Shown here piece after piece: positions 40,419 through 51,483 of a DNA stretch of 64,000 nt. Made by a program: the position numbers and the translations under genes. How positions within the stretch are numbered: the stretch's first letter is position 1; every line of letters starts with the position of its first letter. This stretch comes from Gammaproteobacteria bacterium (GTDB taxonomy: Bacteria; Pseudomonadota; Gammaproteobacteria; UBA6429; Thiohalophilaceae). The DNA is taken from the NCBI GenBank assembly GCA_024641475.1, contig JAHECZ010000003.1, positions 44,770 through 108,769 of the forward strand. Direction: 5' to 3'. The notes below the pieces were generated by a model, which saw only the letters and a program-made list of their open reading frames with translations, was not told where the DNA came from and searched no databases.

Positions 40419-40425
40419 AAATCAT

Positions 40426-40447
40426 ATGGTAACTCATATGTTACCAT
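40426..40447. promoter_or_regulatory. Palindromic operator candidate of the toxin-antitoxin locus
   Basis: ATGGTAAC-tcatat-GTTACCAT, perfect 8-bp arms, 8 bp upstream of the toxin start codon; TCATATG is also directly repeated. Confidence 0.65.
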
Positions 40448-40533
40448 TGTCAAGTCAGGCTTTAAATGGATAATCCATTGCAGCTTAAGTACAATCGCAG
40501 CACGACATAACAATATGTATATGGAGTTCCACC

Positions 40534-41817
40534 ATGTCCCGTTCGCACGATTTATTCATTCAGGCCCAGCAACATATCCCCGGCGGGGTGAATTCACCGG
40601 TGCGTGCCTTTAAGGGGGTGGGCGGGGATCCGATATTCTTTAAGCGGGCGCAAGGCGCCTATGTGTACGATGCCGACGATAAAAAATACATCGATTACGT
40701 CGCTTCATGGGGACCGTGCATCGCCGGTCATGCCCATCCCGAGGTGCTTGCAGCAATTGACAAGACGATGCGCAATGGCTTGAGCTTTGGCGCGCCGACC
40801 GAACTGGAAATTCAGATGGCAGATTTAGTCTGCAAGCTGGTACCGTCGATGGACATGGTGCGCATGGTCAGTTCCGGCACCGAAGCGACCATGAGTGCGA
40901 TTCGCCTCGCACGTGGTTTTACCGGCCGCGACAAGATCATTAAATTCGAAGGCTGCTATCACGGCCATGCTGATTCTTTATTAGTTAAGGCTGGCTCGGG
41001 TGCACTGACATTAGGTATACCGACGTCGCCGGGCGTACCCAGCGATCTTGCCAAACATACGCTGACGTTGCACTACAACGATACACTGCAAGTACAGGAA
41101 ACGTTTGAACAACATGGCAAACAGATCGCCTGTATCATTGTTGAACCGGTAGCCGGTAATATGAATTGCATACCGCCCATCCCCGGATTTCTGCAAGGCC
41201 TGCGTGAGATATGTGATGATTACGGCAGTGTCTTGATCTTCGACGAAGTGATGACCGGTTTTCGCGTCGCCCTGGGTGGCGCGCAAGCGCATTACAATAT
41301 CAAACCGGATCTCACGACCCTGGGTAAAGTGATCGGCGGTGGTATGCCAGTCGGCGCCTTTGGTGGCAAGCGCGAGATCATGGAAAAAATCGCACCACTG
41401 GGTCCGGTCTATCAGGCGGGGACCTTATCCGGTAACCCGGTGGCAATGGCCGCCGGATTGAAAACGCTGGAACTGATCCAGCAACCCAACTTCTTTGAAA
41501 ATTTGACCGCCATGACAGAACGTTTGATGACCGGCATTCGTGATGTCGCCAAACAGAGCAATATTCCACTCACGACCAATCAGGTCGGTGGCATGTTTGG
41601 AATATTCTTTACTGAGTCACCACATGTCAGCACCTTTGCACAGGTGTCAGTGTGCAACGTGGATCGTTTCAAACATTTTTTCCACGGCATGCTGCATGAA
41701 GGTATTTACCTTGCCCCCTCCGCTTTCGAAGCCGGCTTCGTCTCCAGTGCGCACACGCATGCCGATATCGATCAAACTATCAGCGCGGTGCGGCGCGTGT
41801 TGCAACAGTTGACCTGA
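40534..41817 (+). CDS. hemL: Glutamate-1-semialdehyde 2,1-aminomutase
   Basis: Full-length Hem[55 protein letters not shown]. Confidence 0.97.
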   Translation: MSRSHDLFIQAQQHIPGGVNSPVRAFKGVGGDPIFFKRAQGAYVYDADDKKYIDYVASWGPCIAGHAHPEVLAAIDKTMRNGLSFGAPTELEIQMADLVCKLVPSMDMVRMVSSGTEATMSAIRLARGFTGRDKIIKFEGCYHGHADSLLVKAGSGALTLGIPTSPGVPSDLAKHTLTLHYNDTLQVQETFEQHGKQIACIIVEPVAGNMNCIPPIPGFLQGLREICDDYGSVLIFDEVMTGFRVALGGAQAHYNIKPDLTTLGKVIGGGMPVGAFGGKREIMEKIAPLGPVYQAGTLSGNPVAMAAGLKTLELIQQPNFFENLTAMTERLMTGIRDVAKQSNIPLTTNQVGGMFGIFFTESPHVSTFAQVSVCNVDRFKHFFHGMLHEGIYLAPSAFEAGFVSSAHTHADIDQTISAVRRVLQQLT

Positions 41818-41865
41818 CAGTTCGGGTTTTGAGTCAACCTGCAGGCGCGTTGTCATTAACTGGTC

Positions 41866-42333
41866 TTAACGAGACTTCACCACAAAAGTGCGCGGGATTC
41901 GGTCGTGCCAGCCCCTGCCTTCTGCTCCAAAGAAGGAAAAAGCCTCAAAGGGAATAAAGCGACACATCGTCCGCCACAAGATCTGCAAAAAGCTGGCTTT
42001 GCCACCGTTTTCGTTCACCACTCTGGTACCGGTGACCAACTTGCCAAGTGTGCGACTGAAAAGACTTTCTTGTGTCACGTAATAAACAATCAAAATACAA
42101 ACCCCCAACAGCAAATTGGGGATACGTTGCAAAAATACCGCCCCGGCGTTACCAAAGAGCAACACCGTTACCACCCCAATGAGAAAAGAAAACCCCAGAA
42201 AGCAAATGTAATCGATGACGTAGGTAACAAACCGCCGCCAGCGCTCTGCCGGCACGGGTGGCAATATTTCAGAGTCAACATCAGCCACCTGGCTTTTGGG
42301 TGGCTGATAGGGATTGTTATTGCTGTCCTGCAT
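41866..42333 (-). CDS. RDD family membrane protein
   Basis: RDD-like pattern ERWRRFVTYVIDYICFL..., SRTLGKLVTGTRVV. Confidence 0.85.
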   Translation of the reverse strand: MQDSNNNPYQPPKSQVADVDSEILPPVPAERWRRFVTYVIDYICFLGFSFLIGVVTVLLFGNAGAVFLQRIPNLLLGVCILIVYYVTQESLFSRTLGKLVTGTRVVNENGGKASFLQILWRTMCRFIPFEAFSFFGAEGRGWHDRIPRTFVVKSR

Positions 42334-42387
42334 AGTTATTTCCCCCTTCGTAATGTTTACCCGTCATCGTCACTATATTTATAGCAA

Positions 42388-43080
42388 TCAATCTCCCGTC
42401 GGAGAAATCTGAAACTCACGCACCAACACCATTTCCCGCAATGCGTTGGCTAACCTGCCATTATTATTTGGATCGGTGGTACGAATTACCATGCGGTATT
42501 CAAATTGCAGACCATCTTCGGTAACACGGTAACTCATATTGGCAATGGTGAAACCGTGCTCATTCAGCAACGTCCGCACCTGTGCCTCTGGCAAGGTACT
42601 GTTCCGATCAAAACGGATCAAATGATGTGCATACGATTGCGCCGGTAGCCGCGCTTCGATCCAGCGAAATACCGATAACGTACCCAGTGTTAAGATGGTG
42701 GCAATGATCGCCGGGGTATAAAAACCGATGCCGATTAAAATACCGATCGCCGCCGTCATCCAGATTGACGCAGCCGTGGTCAGGCCACGCACGCTTAGTC
42801 CTTCGCGGAAAATTACACCTGCCCCCAGAAAACCGATGCCCGTCATGATGCCTTGCGCCATGCGCGTTGGATCGGTACGCACTGTTTCCAGCGGTATTCC
42901 CGGCATCCACGTGGATTGAAATAAGGTCACCAACATCAATAAACTCGACGCCAGACACACCAGCGTGTGGGTACGAAACCCGGCAGGCCGACCATGAAAA
43001 CTGCGTTCCAACCCAATGATGCCACCTGCAAACAGCGCACCGAATAGATGGGCGGAGATAACCAGCAAATCACTATTCAT
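42388..43080 (-). CDS. MgtC/SapB family membrane protein
   Basis: GIIGLERSFHGRPAGFRTHTLV, GIGFLGAGVIFREGLSVRGLTTAASIW. Confidence 0.92.
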   Translation of the reverse strand: MNSDLLVISAHLFGALFAGGIIGLERSFHGRPAGFRTHTLVCLASSLLMLVTLFQSTWMPGIPLETVRTDPTRMAQGIMTGIGFLGAGVIFREGLSVRGLTTAASIWMTAAIGILIGIGFYTPAIIATILTLGTLSVFRWIEARLPAQSYAHHLIRFDRNSTLPEAQVRTLLNEHGFTIANMSYRVTEDGLQFEYRMVIRTTDPNNNGRLANALREMVLVREFQISPTGD

Positions 43081-43197
43081 ACAACTCCATTTTACTTGTT
43101 GTTATACATATAACTAAAGCATAAAACCACGCACTGTCACTGCCAGTGCAACTATTATAAAAAATATTCTTTTTGCCTATGCCAGGTTGCAGATGAA

Positions 43198-44490
43198 TTA
43201 TACAACGGCGGCTTGTAACACCTGATCCTCGCCTTCGGTACGCGCAATGATCACCGCGCCACAACTATCACTAAAGATATTTACGGCGGTGCGGCACATA
43301 TCCAGCAAACGATCCGTGGCGAACAATAATGCGATACCTTCCAGTGGCAAACCAATTGACGTCAGAATAATGGAAATCGCTACCAGGGAAGCCGCCGGAA
43401 TACCCGCAACACCGATGGAGGTCAGCAAGGCAATCAGCACGATGATGAATTGGGTGGTGAATGAGATATCGATGCCATAGGCCTGCGCGATAAACATTGC
43501 CGCTGCACATTCATAAAGCGCCGTGCCATCCATATTCACGGTGGCACCTAACGGCAACACAAACGAGGCGGTGCGTTCGGACACACCGGCATTTTTCTGT
43601 ACACATTCCATAGTAATTGGCAGTGTGGCGGAAGATGATGCAGTGGAAAATGCCGTTAATAGCGCCGGGGCCATCGCCTGATAATGTCGCCAGGGATTCA
43701 CCCGGCCGATCAGTGACATTAATAGTGGCAAAGTCACCAGCATATGCACCGCCAATCCAGCCAACACACTCACCGCAAACAAGCCAAGTGATTGCAAAAT
43801 AATGTCCCATTGATTGGCGGGAATACTCAGCAAAACTTTTGTAACCAGTGCGAACACACCAAGTGGTGCGACGCGCATGATGAGTTCGATGATTTTCATC
43901 ATGATTTCCTGCATACCATGCCAGAAATTATATTGTGCTTCGGCATAGGCCTCGCTGATGCGCGTCAGAAAGAACCCGTATAACAAACTAAAGACAATCA
44001 CGCCAAGCATCTGGCCGTTATTCGTAGCGGCGGCAATAATGTTGGGAGGAAACAAACTCAACAATACATCGATCAAACTACTGGCATCACGTCCACCAAG
44101 TTTGCTGTGCAGCTCTTGCACCTGGCTCGCGGTTGCGCCAACCAGTTCCTTCACGGAAACGCCGTGCACAATACCGGGCGTTAGCAGATTAACCAGTATC
44201 AAACCCACCAGTATCGCCAGCAGGCTGGTCACCATGTAATAGAATACGGTTTTGCCCGCTAATCTTCCCAGACCCTGTGTTCCCCCGGCAGCCGCGACAC
44301 CCACAATTAACGAAGAAACGATCAACGGTACGATGATCATTTTCAACGCATTCATGAACAGTTGGCCGATGACATCCAGCACGGCCAGCATTGGCTTGCC
44401 AACAGCACCACTCGGATCAACCAGCCAGCCAACAAGAACGGCAAGTCCCAAGGCGATCACTATTTGCCAATGTAATTCCAGGCGTAACAT
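43198..44490 (-). CDS. Dicarboxylate/amino acid:cation symporter (DAACS family)
   Basis: AFSTASSSATLPITMECVQKNAG, VLPLGATVNMDGTALYE. Confidence 0.94.
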   Translation of the reverse strand: MLRLELHWQIVIALGLAVLVGWLVDPSGAVGKPMLAVLDVIGQLFMNALKMIIVPLIVSSLIVGVAAAGGTQGLGRLAGKTVFYYMVTSLLAILVGLILVNLLTPGIVHGVSVKELVGATASQVQELHSKLGGRDASSLIDVLLSLFPPNIIAAATNNGQMLGVIVFSLLYGFFLTRISEAYAEAQYNFWHGMQEIMMKIIELIMRVAPLGVFALVTKVLLSIPANQWDIILQSLGLFAVSVLAGLAVHMLVTLPLLMSLIGRVNPWRHYQAMAPALLTAFSTASSSATLPITMECVQKNAGVSERTASFVLPLGATVNMDGTALYECAAAMFIAQAYGIDISFTTQFIIVLIALLTSIGVAGIPAASLVAISIILTSIGLPLEGIALLFATDRLLDMCRTAVNIFSDSCGAVIIARTEGEDQVLQAAVV

Positions 44491-44538
44491 GCAACTGCTC
44501 CAGTCAAGGACACGACAGGCGCAGTATAGCGCGGATAC

Positions 44539-45123
44539 TCAGGCGGTTTCGAGTTGATAAAGATGTTGATGCAACAGATCGAGTCGCAGCGGGGTATCGT
44601 CAAGTTGCAGCAATTGCTGTTTGAAGGAAAGTGGCAAGGGTAATAATTCGCAAATCCGTGCACTGATCCATTCCAGATCATCGAAATGCATCGGCATGGT
44701 CGTGTAAGGCGGTTCCAGCTGTGCAATAATTTTTTTGAGCAGCTCCGTCATTTTCAGATATTTGCCCTGCACCTGACACGGCACGGTATTCGGTAGCGCT
44801 TCGATCTCTGCCAGAATAGTTTGATTGTGCCGCACTTCGCTATTGCGGATTTTAAAACGTTGTGTACCGCGCAGCGTGACGCCCAGTACACCATCATTGC
44901 GCTTGTTAAAATAACAGACTTCGCCCAATGTGCCCACATCATAAGTCTGGGCAGCCGGTCCGGTTTCGTTGCCTTCACGGATTAACACCACACCAATCGC
45001 AATCTCATTGCGCAGGCAATCGCTCACCATATCGAGATAACGTGGCTCGAATACACGCAACGGTAATACCCCACCGGGAAAGAGTACGGTATTTAGCGGA
45101 AATAATGGGACGGTAACGGACAT
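44539..45123 (-). CDS. LON substrate-binding domain (Lon N-domain) protein
   Basis: PLFPLNTVLFPGGVLPLRVFEPRYLDMVSDCL; start at 45123. Confidence 0.9.
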   Translation of the reverse strand: MSVTVPLFPLNTVLFPGGVLPLRVFEPRYLDMVSDCLRNEIAIGVVLIREGNETGPAAQTYDVGTLGEVCYFNKRNDGVLGVTLRGTQRFKIRNSEVRHNQTILAEIEALPNTVPCQVQGKYLKMTELLKKIIAQLEPPYTTMPMHFDDLEWISARICELLPLPLSFKQQLLQLDDTPLRLDLLHQHLYQLETA

Positions 45124-45189
45124 GGACAGTTCAAACAACGTCAGCTGGTGTACTGATAGTTGTAGACTGCCGGAGCGCAGAATGCAAAC

Positions 45190-45822
45190 TTACCTTGGCG
45201 ATTCTTCGCCCCAGCGAGGTAATAATTGCTGCGGAATGTGTAAATGGTCTAGGATCCGTGCCACCACAAAATCCACTAAATCATCAATGGATTTAGGTTG
45301 CTGATAGAAGCCCGGATTGGGTGGCATGATGGTGACGCCCAAGCGCGCCAGCTTCAGCATATTTTCCAGCAGGATGGCCGAGAAGGGCATTTCCCGTGGT
45401 ACCAGTAATAGCTGACGATGTTCTTTCAACATGACATCGGCTGCGCGCTCAATAAGATTATCGCTCAACCCATTCGCAATCGCCGCCAACGTCCCGGATG
45501 TGCAAGGACAAACCACCATGGCACGAGCCGTATGCGAGCCGCTGGCGATCGGTGCCATCCAGTCATCCCTTCCATACACCACAACTTGATCCGGCCGCGC
45601 CTCATATCGTTCGGTGAAAAAAGCATGAATATCGGCGGGACGTGCTGGCAAATCGATTTTGGTTTCAGTTGCAAACACCATGTGGGCCGCTTTGGAGAAC
45701 ACTAAATAGACCCGTCGCTCCGCACGTAACAGACATTCCAGTAAACGTAACCCATATACCGCACCGGATGCGCCGGTAAACGCCAATATGATCGTGTCAT
45801 CGGTGCCGGGAAGTGCTTTCAT
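45190..45822 (-). CDS. ubiX: Flavin prenyltransferase UbiX
   Basis: [57 protein letters not shown]. Confidence 0.93.
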   Translation of the reverse strand: MKALPGTDDTIILAFTGASGAVYGLRLLECLLRAERRVYLVFSKAAHMVFATETKIDLPARPADIHAFFTERYEARPDQVVVYGRDDWMAPIASGSHTARAMVVCPCTSGTLAAIANGLSDNLIERAADVMLKEHRQLLLVPREMPFSAILLENMLKLARLGVTIMPPNPGFYQQPKSIDDLVDFVVARILDHLHIPQQLLPRWGEESPR

Positions 45823-47192
45823 GCGGTTGATCTCTGTCGGGATTGTTGTAATGCACTCAGCAAGCGTACATGTAAATTTTCAAAGCCGCCATTACTCATG
45901 ATCACAATATGATCGCCTGCGTGCGCTTGCTGTTGCAGCGCAGTGATTATCGCCTCAGTCGTTGCCAACGCATGACCTCTGCCCTGTAACTGCTGCACAA
46001 TTGGCGTGGTATCCCAACCAAGATTCGCCGGCGCAAAAAACCAGACTTGATCCGCGCCCAATAGCGACGGCCCCAGAGTTTGTGCATGCACGCCCATACG
46101 CATCGTATTGGAACGCGCTTCCAATGCCACCAGAATACGCGCATTGCCAACACGCTTACGCAAACCATCCAGCGTCGTTTGTATCGCGGTGGGATGGTGT
46201 GCAAAATCATCGTACACCGTGATGCCATCGATCACGCCACGGACTTCCATGCGCCGTTTGACGCCGGCGAATTCCGCCAGGCTTTCGATCGACCTGGCAG
46301 CGGGTACGCCGGCATGGCGCGCCGCTGCAATTGCCGCTAACGCATTGGCAACATTATGCATGCCCAATTGATTCCACTGCATGGTACCTTGTGACTTGCC
46401 GCAATAGAGCACATCGAACTCACTGCCATCGGCGTTGCGTAACTGTGCCTGCCAATCACCCGCTGTGCCGAAAGTCTCCAGCGGTGTCCAGCAACCACGT
46501 TGCAATACAGTATCGACTGCCGCCTCCGCTGCGGGCGCAATGATCAAACCATTGCCGGGAACCGTGCGTACCAAATGATGGAATTGTGTTTGAATGGCGC
46601 CGAGGTCGGCAAAAATATCCGCGTGATCGAATTCAAGGTTATTGATGATCACCGTGCGCGGATGATAGTGAACAAACTTGGAGCGTTTATCGAAAAAGGC
46701 GGTATCGTATTCGTCGGCTTCGACAACAAAAAACGGGGCTTGCCCCAACCGCGCGGATTCATGGAAATTGGCCGGAATGCCGCCGATCAAAAATCCCGGT
46801 TGCAGATTATTGTGTTGGAGTAGCCACGCGAGAATACTCGACGTGGTGGTTTTACCATGCGTACCCGCCACGGCGAGCACCCAACGATCCTGCAACACAT
46901 GCTCAGCCAGCCATTGCGGGCCGGAAATATACCGCAAGCCGTTATTCAGCACATACTCTACTGCAGCATTGCCACGTGACATGGCGTTGCCGATCACGAC
47001 ATAATCCGGTGCCGGTGTTAAATGCGCCGGGTCATAACCTTCCATGACGGTAATGCCGGCCTCCGCCAATTGCGTGCTCATTGGCGGATAGACGTTCGCA
47101 TCCGAACCGCTGACCTGAATACCTTTGGCGCGCGCCAGCAAGGCAATACCCGCCATGAACGTACCGCAGATGCCTAGAATATGAATATGCAT
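45819..47192 (-). CDS. mpl: UDP-N-acetylmuramate:L-alanyl-gamma-D-glutamyl-meso-diaminopimelate ligase
   Basis: Mur ligase motifs ([17 protein letters not shown]), [21 protein letters not shown]; 4-nt overlap with ubiX. Confidence 0.94.
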   Translation of the reverse strand: MHIHILGICGTFMAGIALLARAKGIQVSGSDANVYPPMSTQLAEAGITVMEGYDPAHLTPAPDYVVIGNAMSRGNAAVEYVLNNGLRYISGPQWLAEHVLQDRWVLAVAGTHGKTTTSSILAWLLQHNNLQPGFLIGGIPANFHESARLGQAPFFVVEADEYDTAFFDKRSKFVHYHPRTVIINNLEFDHADIFADLGAIQTQFHHLVRTVPGNGLIIAPAAEAAVDTVLQRGCWTPLETFGTAGDWQAQLRNADGSEFDVLYCGKSQGTMQWNQLGMHNVANALAAIAAARHAGVPAARSIESLAEFAGVKRRMEVRGVIDGITVYDDFAHHPTAIQTTLDGLRKRVGNARILVALEARSNTMRMGVHAQTLGPSLLGADQVWFFAPANLGWDTTPIVQQLQGRGHALATTEAIITALQQQAHAGDHIVIMSNGGFENLHVRLLSALQQSRQRSTA

Positions 47193-47720
47193 TTAACTTC
47201 CCATGAAACCAAAATAACTTCGCAAGGCCAACTCAGCCAGAAAAAAACTATACGCCAGCAGCCCGGCGACAAGCAATGAAATTGACAGTGCCTGCCGCAA
47301 GATATACGCATCAATTATTAAACTCCAGACGATGATAAATATACCAACTACGGTTAACAAACCTGAATTTCCTCCTGTGGCAATAACTGCCACGTACAGC
47401 ATTTGGTGAATCAGGCTCAGAATCAGGGAGGCGCCTAGCATTGCGGTGAGGGTTTGTACAACGCGCGCCCCGAAATGAAACAAACGTAACAACACATAGA
47501 TGCCACCAACATTAACCAGCATGACGGCCAATACAAACAGAATACGATTCGCAGCGGGAATATGTGCAATATTTTCCGATGGCAGGAACATTGCCAATAA
47601 CCACAAACCCGTCACACAACCCAGCAACAGCAACAGCAAGAACGGCGAATAAGGCAAATCCTGCGGCCCTTTGCGCAACAGAATTATCTGCAGAAACAAT
47701 TTGAGGAGTGAGGTAAACAT
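47193..47720 (-). CDS. Hypothetical multi-TM membrane protein
   Basis: Hydrophobic 175-aa ORF from the ATG at 47720. Confidence 0.65.
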   Translation of the reverse strand: MFTSLLKLFLQIILLRKGPQDLPYSPFLLLLLLGCVTGLWLLAMFLPSENIAHIPAANRILFVLAVMLVNVGGIYVLLRLFHFGARVVQTLTAMLGASLILSLIHQMLYVAVIATGGNSGLLTVVGIFIIVWSLIIDAYILRQALSISLLVAGLLAYSFFLAELALRSYFGFMGS

Positions 47721-47772
47721 AGGGATTATACTTATATAATACACAAAACCACCGAGGGACGCTGCCGTCGTT

Positions 47773-48909
47773 ATGTCACAAAATGAATTTGTGTTTGTCA
47801 CCACCGCAGCGCAGCTCGCCGAGGTGTGCGCTGTTTTCACGCAGCATGATGCCATTGCCGTGGATACCGAGTTTACACGTGAAAAGACCTATTATCCGCA
47901 GCTCGGCCTGATACAAATTGCCAGCACTGATCTGGTCGCCTGCATTGATCCCATCGCGATTTCTGATCTGACACCGCTGCAGACACTTTTTACTGCACCC
48001 ACACTCACTAAAGTCCTGCACGCGGCACGACAGGATCTGGAAGTGGTGTGGCAACGGTTGCAAGTCATCCCTGCGCCCTTGTTTGACACACAGCTCGGCG
48101 CCGCCTTTCTTGGTCTGCACGAGCAAATGAGTTATGCCGCACTGATCACGCATTACCTGGGAATTAACCTGCCCAAGGCGCATACCCGCGCCGACTGGTG
48201 TCAACGACCTCTTAGTACCGAACAATTGCACTACGCTGCCGATGATGTGCGTTACCTGATCGCAGTGTATCCACAGTTGCTCACCGCATTACGTGATAAA
48301 GGTCGCCTGGTTTGGTGCCGGCATGAATGCGATCAACTGGGGGGCCTCGTTTGCACTGAACCCAATCCCGACGATCTCTGGCAAAACGTGGGCGGACAAC
48401 AGCGTCTCGAACCACAACAACTGGCCGTTTTGCGCACACTCACCCGTTGGCGTGAACAATTCGCGCGCCAATCCAATCGACCACGCCAATGGATTTTACG
48501 GGATGAGGTTTTACTGAGCCTCGCGCAACAGGCACCGCAGACCAGGGAACAATTGCAGGCGATTGAGGCATTACCTCCTGCCACACTGCAACGCCATGGC
48601 GAGATACTACTAAACCTGATCGCTGCAGCTTTGGCATTGCCACCGGAACAATGGCCTGTTGCCAATAACTATATACCGTTAACACCGGCACAAAAATCGC
48701 AGATCAGTTCACTCAGCGCGAAATTACGGCAACTAGCCGAACAACACCACATTGCTACACCGCTGCTGGCCACCCGCCGCGATCTGGAACACTTGTTGAT
48801 TCACCACCAGACGATCCCGTTATTACAAGACTGGCGCTATGAATTGGCGGGCAAAACCTTGCTGGAAAACGTGCCCGCCGAAATCCGCGTGGCATTAGCC
48901 CACGAGTAG
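47773..48909 (+). CDS. rnd: Ribonuclease D
   Basis: DEDD exonuclease (AVDTEFTREKTYYPQLGLIQIA, YAADDVRYL) and HRDC-like C-terminus. Confidence 0.94.
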   Translation: MSQNEFVFVTTAAQLAEVCAVFTQHDAIAVDTEFTREKTYYPQLGLIQIASTDLVACIDPIAISDLTPLQTLFTAPTLTKVLHAARQDLEVVWQRLQVIPAPLFDTQLGAAFLGLHEQMSYAALITHYLGINLPKAHTRADWCQRPLSTEQLHYAADDVRYLIAVYPQLLTALRDKGRLVWCRHECDQLGGLVCTEPNPDDLWQNVGGQQRLEPQQLAVLRTLTRWREQFARQSNRPRQWILRDEVLLSLAQQAPQTREQLQAIEALPPATLQRHGEILLNLIAAALALPPEQWPVANNYIPLTPAQKSQISSLSAKLRQLAEQHHIATPLLATRRDLEHLLIHHQTIPLLQDWRYELAGKTLLENVPAEIRVALAHE

Positions 48910-50081
48910 TGGCTCGCATCCCCATGCCACAATCCCGTTATCGTTTCCCCTGGCGTGAACAGAATAACTGCGAATTATTGATCGATGGCCGTGAATTTTA
49001 TCCTGCTATGCTGGCGCAGATTGAGTCAGCACAACACTGCATAATGCTGGAACAATATCTGTTGATTTCCGGTCAGATGGCACACCAGTTTATTGCCGCC
49101 CTGGAACAGGCCGCGCAACGCGGCGTTGCCGTATATCTATTACTGGATGATTATGGAGCGCGCGACTTGTCGCAGCCAGATCGCCAACGACTACAGCGCG
49201 CGCCATTGCACTGTCATTTCTTTAACCCATTCCGCTGGTCAGCTGTTTATCGCAGCCTGCAACGTGATCACCGCAAATTACTGATCGTAGATAATCAGAC
49301 TGCATTTATCGGCGGCGCAGGTATCGCGGATACTTTTATGTATGCACATGTGGGCCGCCCCGCATGGCATGATATCGCCGTCAAAATGCAGGGCAGCATT
49401 GTCCAGGATTGGAGTGCGTTATTCATCACTGCCTGGCAAGATGCCACTCGACAAGTTGTAACAAAGAATCTGCCTACATCGCCTTCAGGAGAACAATCCG
49501 CGCAGGTACAAATTGCTCACGGCATTTTTAAAAATGAGATCATGCGCGCTGCTATTCGGCAGATTAAAAAAGCGCAGCAACATGTCTGGATTGCCACGCC
49601 GTATTTTGTAACGACCCGGAAAATTCGCCGGGAACTACGCCGCGCTGCAAAAAATGGCATTGATGTGCGCCTGTTATTGCCTGGGCCGCTCAGTGATCAT
49701 CCCTGGGTATCCTATGCTGCACGCCGCCATTACCAACACTTGTTGCTCGATAAGGTACGCATCTTTGAATTTCAGCCGAGTTTCCTTCACGCCAAACTGA
49801 TCTTTTGTGATGACTGGGTGTCGATCGGGTCAAGCAATTTTGACCGCTGGAATCAGCGCTGGAACCTCGATGCCAATGTGGCTATCGCTCATCCCCAATT
49901 TACTGCGCAGGTTACGGCCTTCTTCGAGATGGATTTTTCTAATAGTCTGGAGATTACAGCAATAAGTTGGCAACAACGCCACTGGCGGCAGCGCTTGCGT
50001 GAATGGTGGTATGGCTACTGGATAGTTTTAATTCAGTGGATTGAATATTGGGTCATCCAATTTCACCGTAACCACAAATAA
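48909..50081 (+). CDS. Cardiolipin synthase / phospholipase D-like protein
   Basis: Two HKD motifs (HRKLLIVDNQTAFIGG, HAKLIFCDDWVSIGSSNFD); GTG start. Confidence 0.9.
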   Translation: MARIPMPQSRYRFPWREQNNCELLIDGREFYPAMLAQIESAQHCIMLEQYLLISGQMAHQFIAALEQAAQRGVAVYLLLDDYGARDLSQPDRQRLQRAPLHCHFFNPFRWSAVYRSLQRDHRKLLIVDNQTAFIGGAGIADTFMYAHVGRPAWHDIAVKMQGSIVQDWSALFITAWQDATRQVVTKNLPTSPSGEQSAQVQIAHGIFKNEIMRAAIRQIKKAQQHVWIATPYFVTTRKIRRELRRAAKNGIDVRLLLPGPLSDHPWVSYAARRHYQHLLLDKVRIFEFQPSFLHAKLIFCDDWVSIGSSNFDRWNQRWNLDANVAIAHPQFTAQVTAFFEMDFSNSLEITAISWQQRHWRQRLREWWYGYWIVLIQWIEYWVIQFHRNHK

Positions 50082-50109
50082 AAAAGGCGGGCTAATCGCC
50101 CGCCTTTTT
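50081..50109. terminator. Rho-independent terminator (bidirectional-type)
   Basis: aaaaaggcgggc-taatc-gcccgccttttt. Confidence 0.9.
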
Positions 50110-50128
50110 ATTACTGCCTCGACGTCGC

Positions 50129-51106
50129 TTAACGGCGCCGCGCTTTCTTGTTGGCTTTGGCTTTTTTCTTCGCGACTTTCTTCTTCGCTTTACCGCCCTT
50201 TTTGGCTTTTGCCTTGGCCTTCTTCACCACTTTCTTCGCTGATTTTTTCTTGCCAGCTTTTTTGGCGACTTTTTTCTTGGCGGCCTTTTTCTTGGCAACT
50301 TTCTTTTTCGCTACTTTCTTGGCGGCTTTTTTCTTACCGGCGGTCTTTTTACCGGCCTTTTTCGCCGCTTTCTTCTTGCCGGCTTTTTTCTTGGCTTTCG
50401 GTGCAGCTGCTTTCGCCTTCTTCTTGGCAGCAGGTTTGCCAGCTGCTTTACCTGCAGCCGGTGCACTTTCGAGGATCTTCACCAGGCTGGCAAAAATGGC
50501 CTTGATATCACCCATACCTGAGACGGTACGCAGTTTGCCCTGTTTGCGGTAGTAGTCGATGATGGGCGCAGTCTGATTTTCATAGACCTTGAGACGGTTA
50601 CCGATGGTTGCTTCGTTATCATCCGAACGCTGCATCAGTTTGCCGCCGCATTTGTCGCAGACGCCATCGATACGTGCCGGGCTGAAATGGACGTTATACA
50701 TCTGTCCGCAAGCGGTACAGGTACGCCGGCCGGTCAGACGCTTCATCAGAATATCCATATCGACGTCGATATGCAGCGCGGTTTGGATACTGCCACCAAT
50801 ATTCGCAAGCACCTTATCCAGCGCGTCAGCCTGTGCCAGATTGCGCGGGAAACCATCGAGGATAAAACCTTTCTTGGCATCTGGCTTGGCCAGACGTTCA
50901 CGGATCATGCCCAGTACGATGTCGTCTGACACCAGCTGACCGGCATCCATCGCCTGCTTGGCGCGAACGCCCAGCGCTGTGCCTGCAGCAACGGCCTCAC
51001 GTAACAGATCGCCGGTAGACACCTGTGGTATGCCGTATTTCTCGATGAGCATTTTGGCTTGCGTGCCTTTGCCCCCACCAGGGGCACCGATTAATACGAT
51101 TCTCAT
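50129..51106 (-). CDS. adk: Adenylate kinase with Lys/Ala-rich histone-H1-like C-terminal extension
   Basis: Complete Adk core (GAPGGGKGTQA, FILDGFPRNLAQA, Cys4 LID CTAC...CDKC) ending near KILES, followed by ~110 residues of K/A/G repeats; start at 51106. Confidence 0.93.
   Translation of the reverse strand: MRIVLIGAPGGGKGTQAKMLIEKYGIPQVSTGDLLREAVAAGTALGVRAKQAMDAGQLVSDDIVLGMIRERLAKPDAKKGFILDGFPRNLAQADALDKVLANIGGSIQTALHIDVDMDILMKRLTGRRTCTACGQMYNVHFSPARIDGVCDKCGGKLMQRSDDNEATIGNRLKVYENQTAPIIDYYRKQGKLRTVSGMGDIKAIFASLVKILESAPAAGKAAGKPAAKKKAKAAAPKAKKKAGKKKAAKKAGKKTAGKKKAAKKVAKKKVAKKKAAKKKVAKKAGKKKSAKKVVKKAKAKAKKGGKAKKKVAKKKAKANKKARRR
50132..50467 (-). repeat. Low-complexity AAK/KKA-encoding imperfect repeat tract
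   Basis: Reiterated aagaaa/gccaaga-type units on the minus strand encoding AGKKKAAKKAGKK... Confidence 0.85.
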
Positions 51107-51483
51107 ATTGTTCTTCTCGCTCCTTACAGAGTTTGCGATGTTGCCCACCGGAGGTGGACAACGCTTGAGGTATACGTGTTGCATGACAATGACACAAAAC
51201 CGCACGCACTACGTCATCCTGGAATGGTAAAACTAGACTACCCATGCAGTTCAAGTCAATGACATTTTGTGTGCAAAATCAAGAGTACAGACAATAAAGT
51301 GACAGCAGCTATCGATATGTTACACAGCATGCCAACATTGAGGGGACACATTATCATCTACCCCTAATGAGCTAGTCATCTTGCGCACACTATTCCCTCC
51401 CGTCGGATTCTGCTTTGCGCACAGGACTGGTAGAATATGCGGCCTTAACCGCTGCTTTCTTCCATTCCTGAAAGGTTCTCGCT

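Noticed and set aside
50148-50552. Plus-strand 134-aa Phe/Ala-rich ORF
   Set aside because: Antisense reading of the Lys/Ala-rich adk tail (AAG/AAA codons read as CTT/TTT); no independent support.
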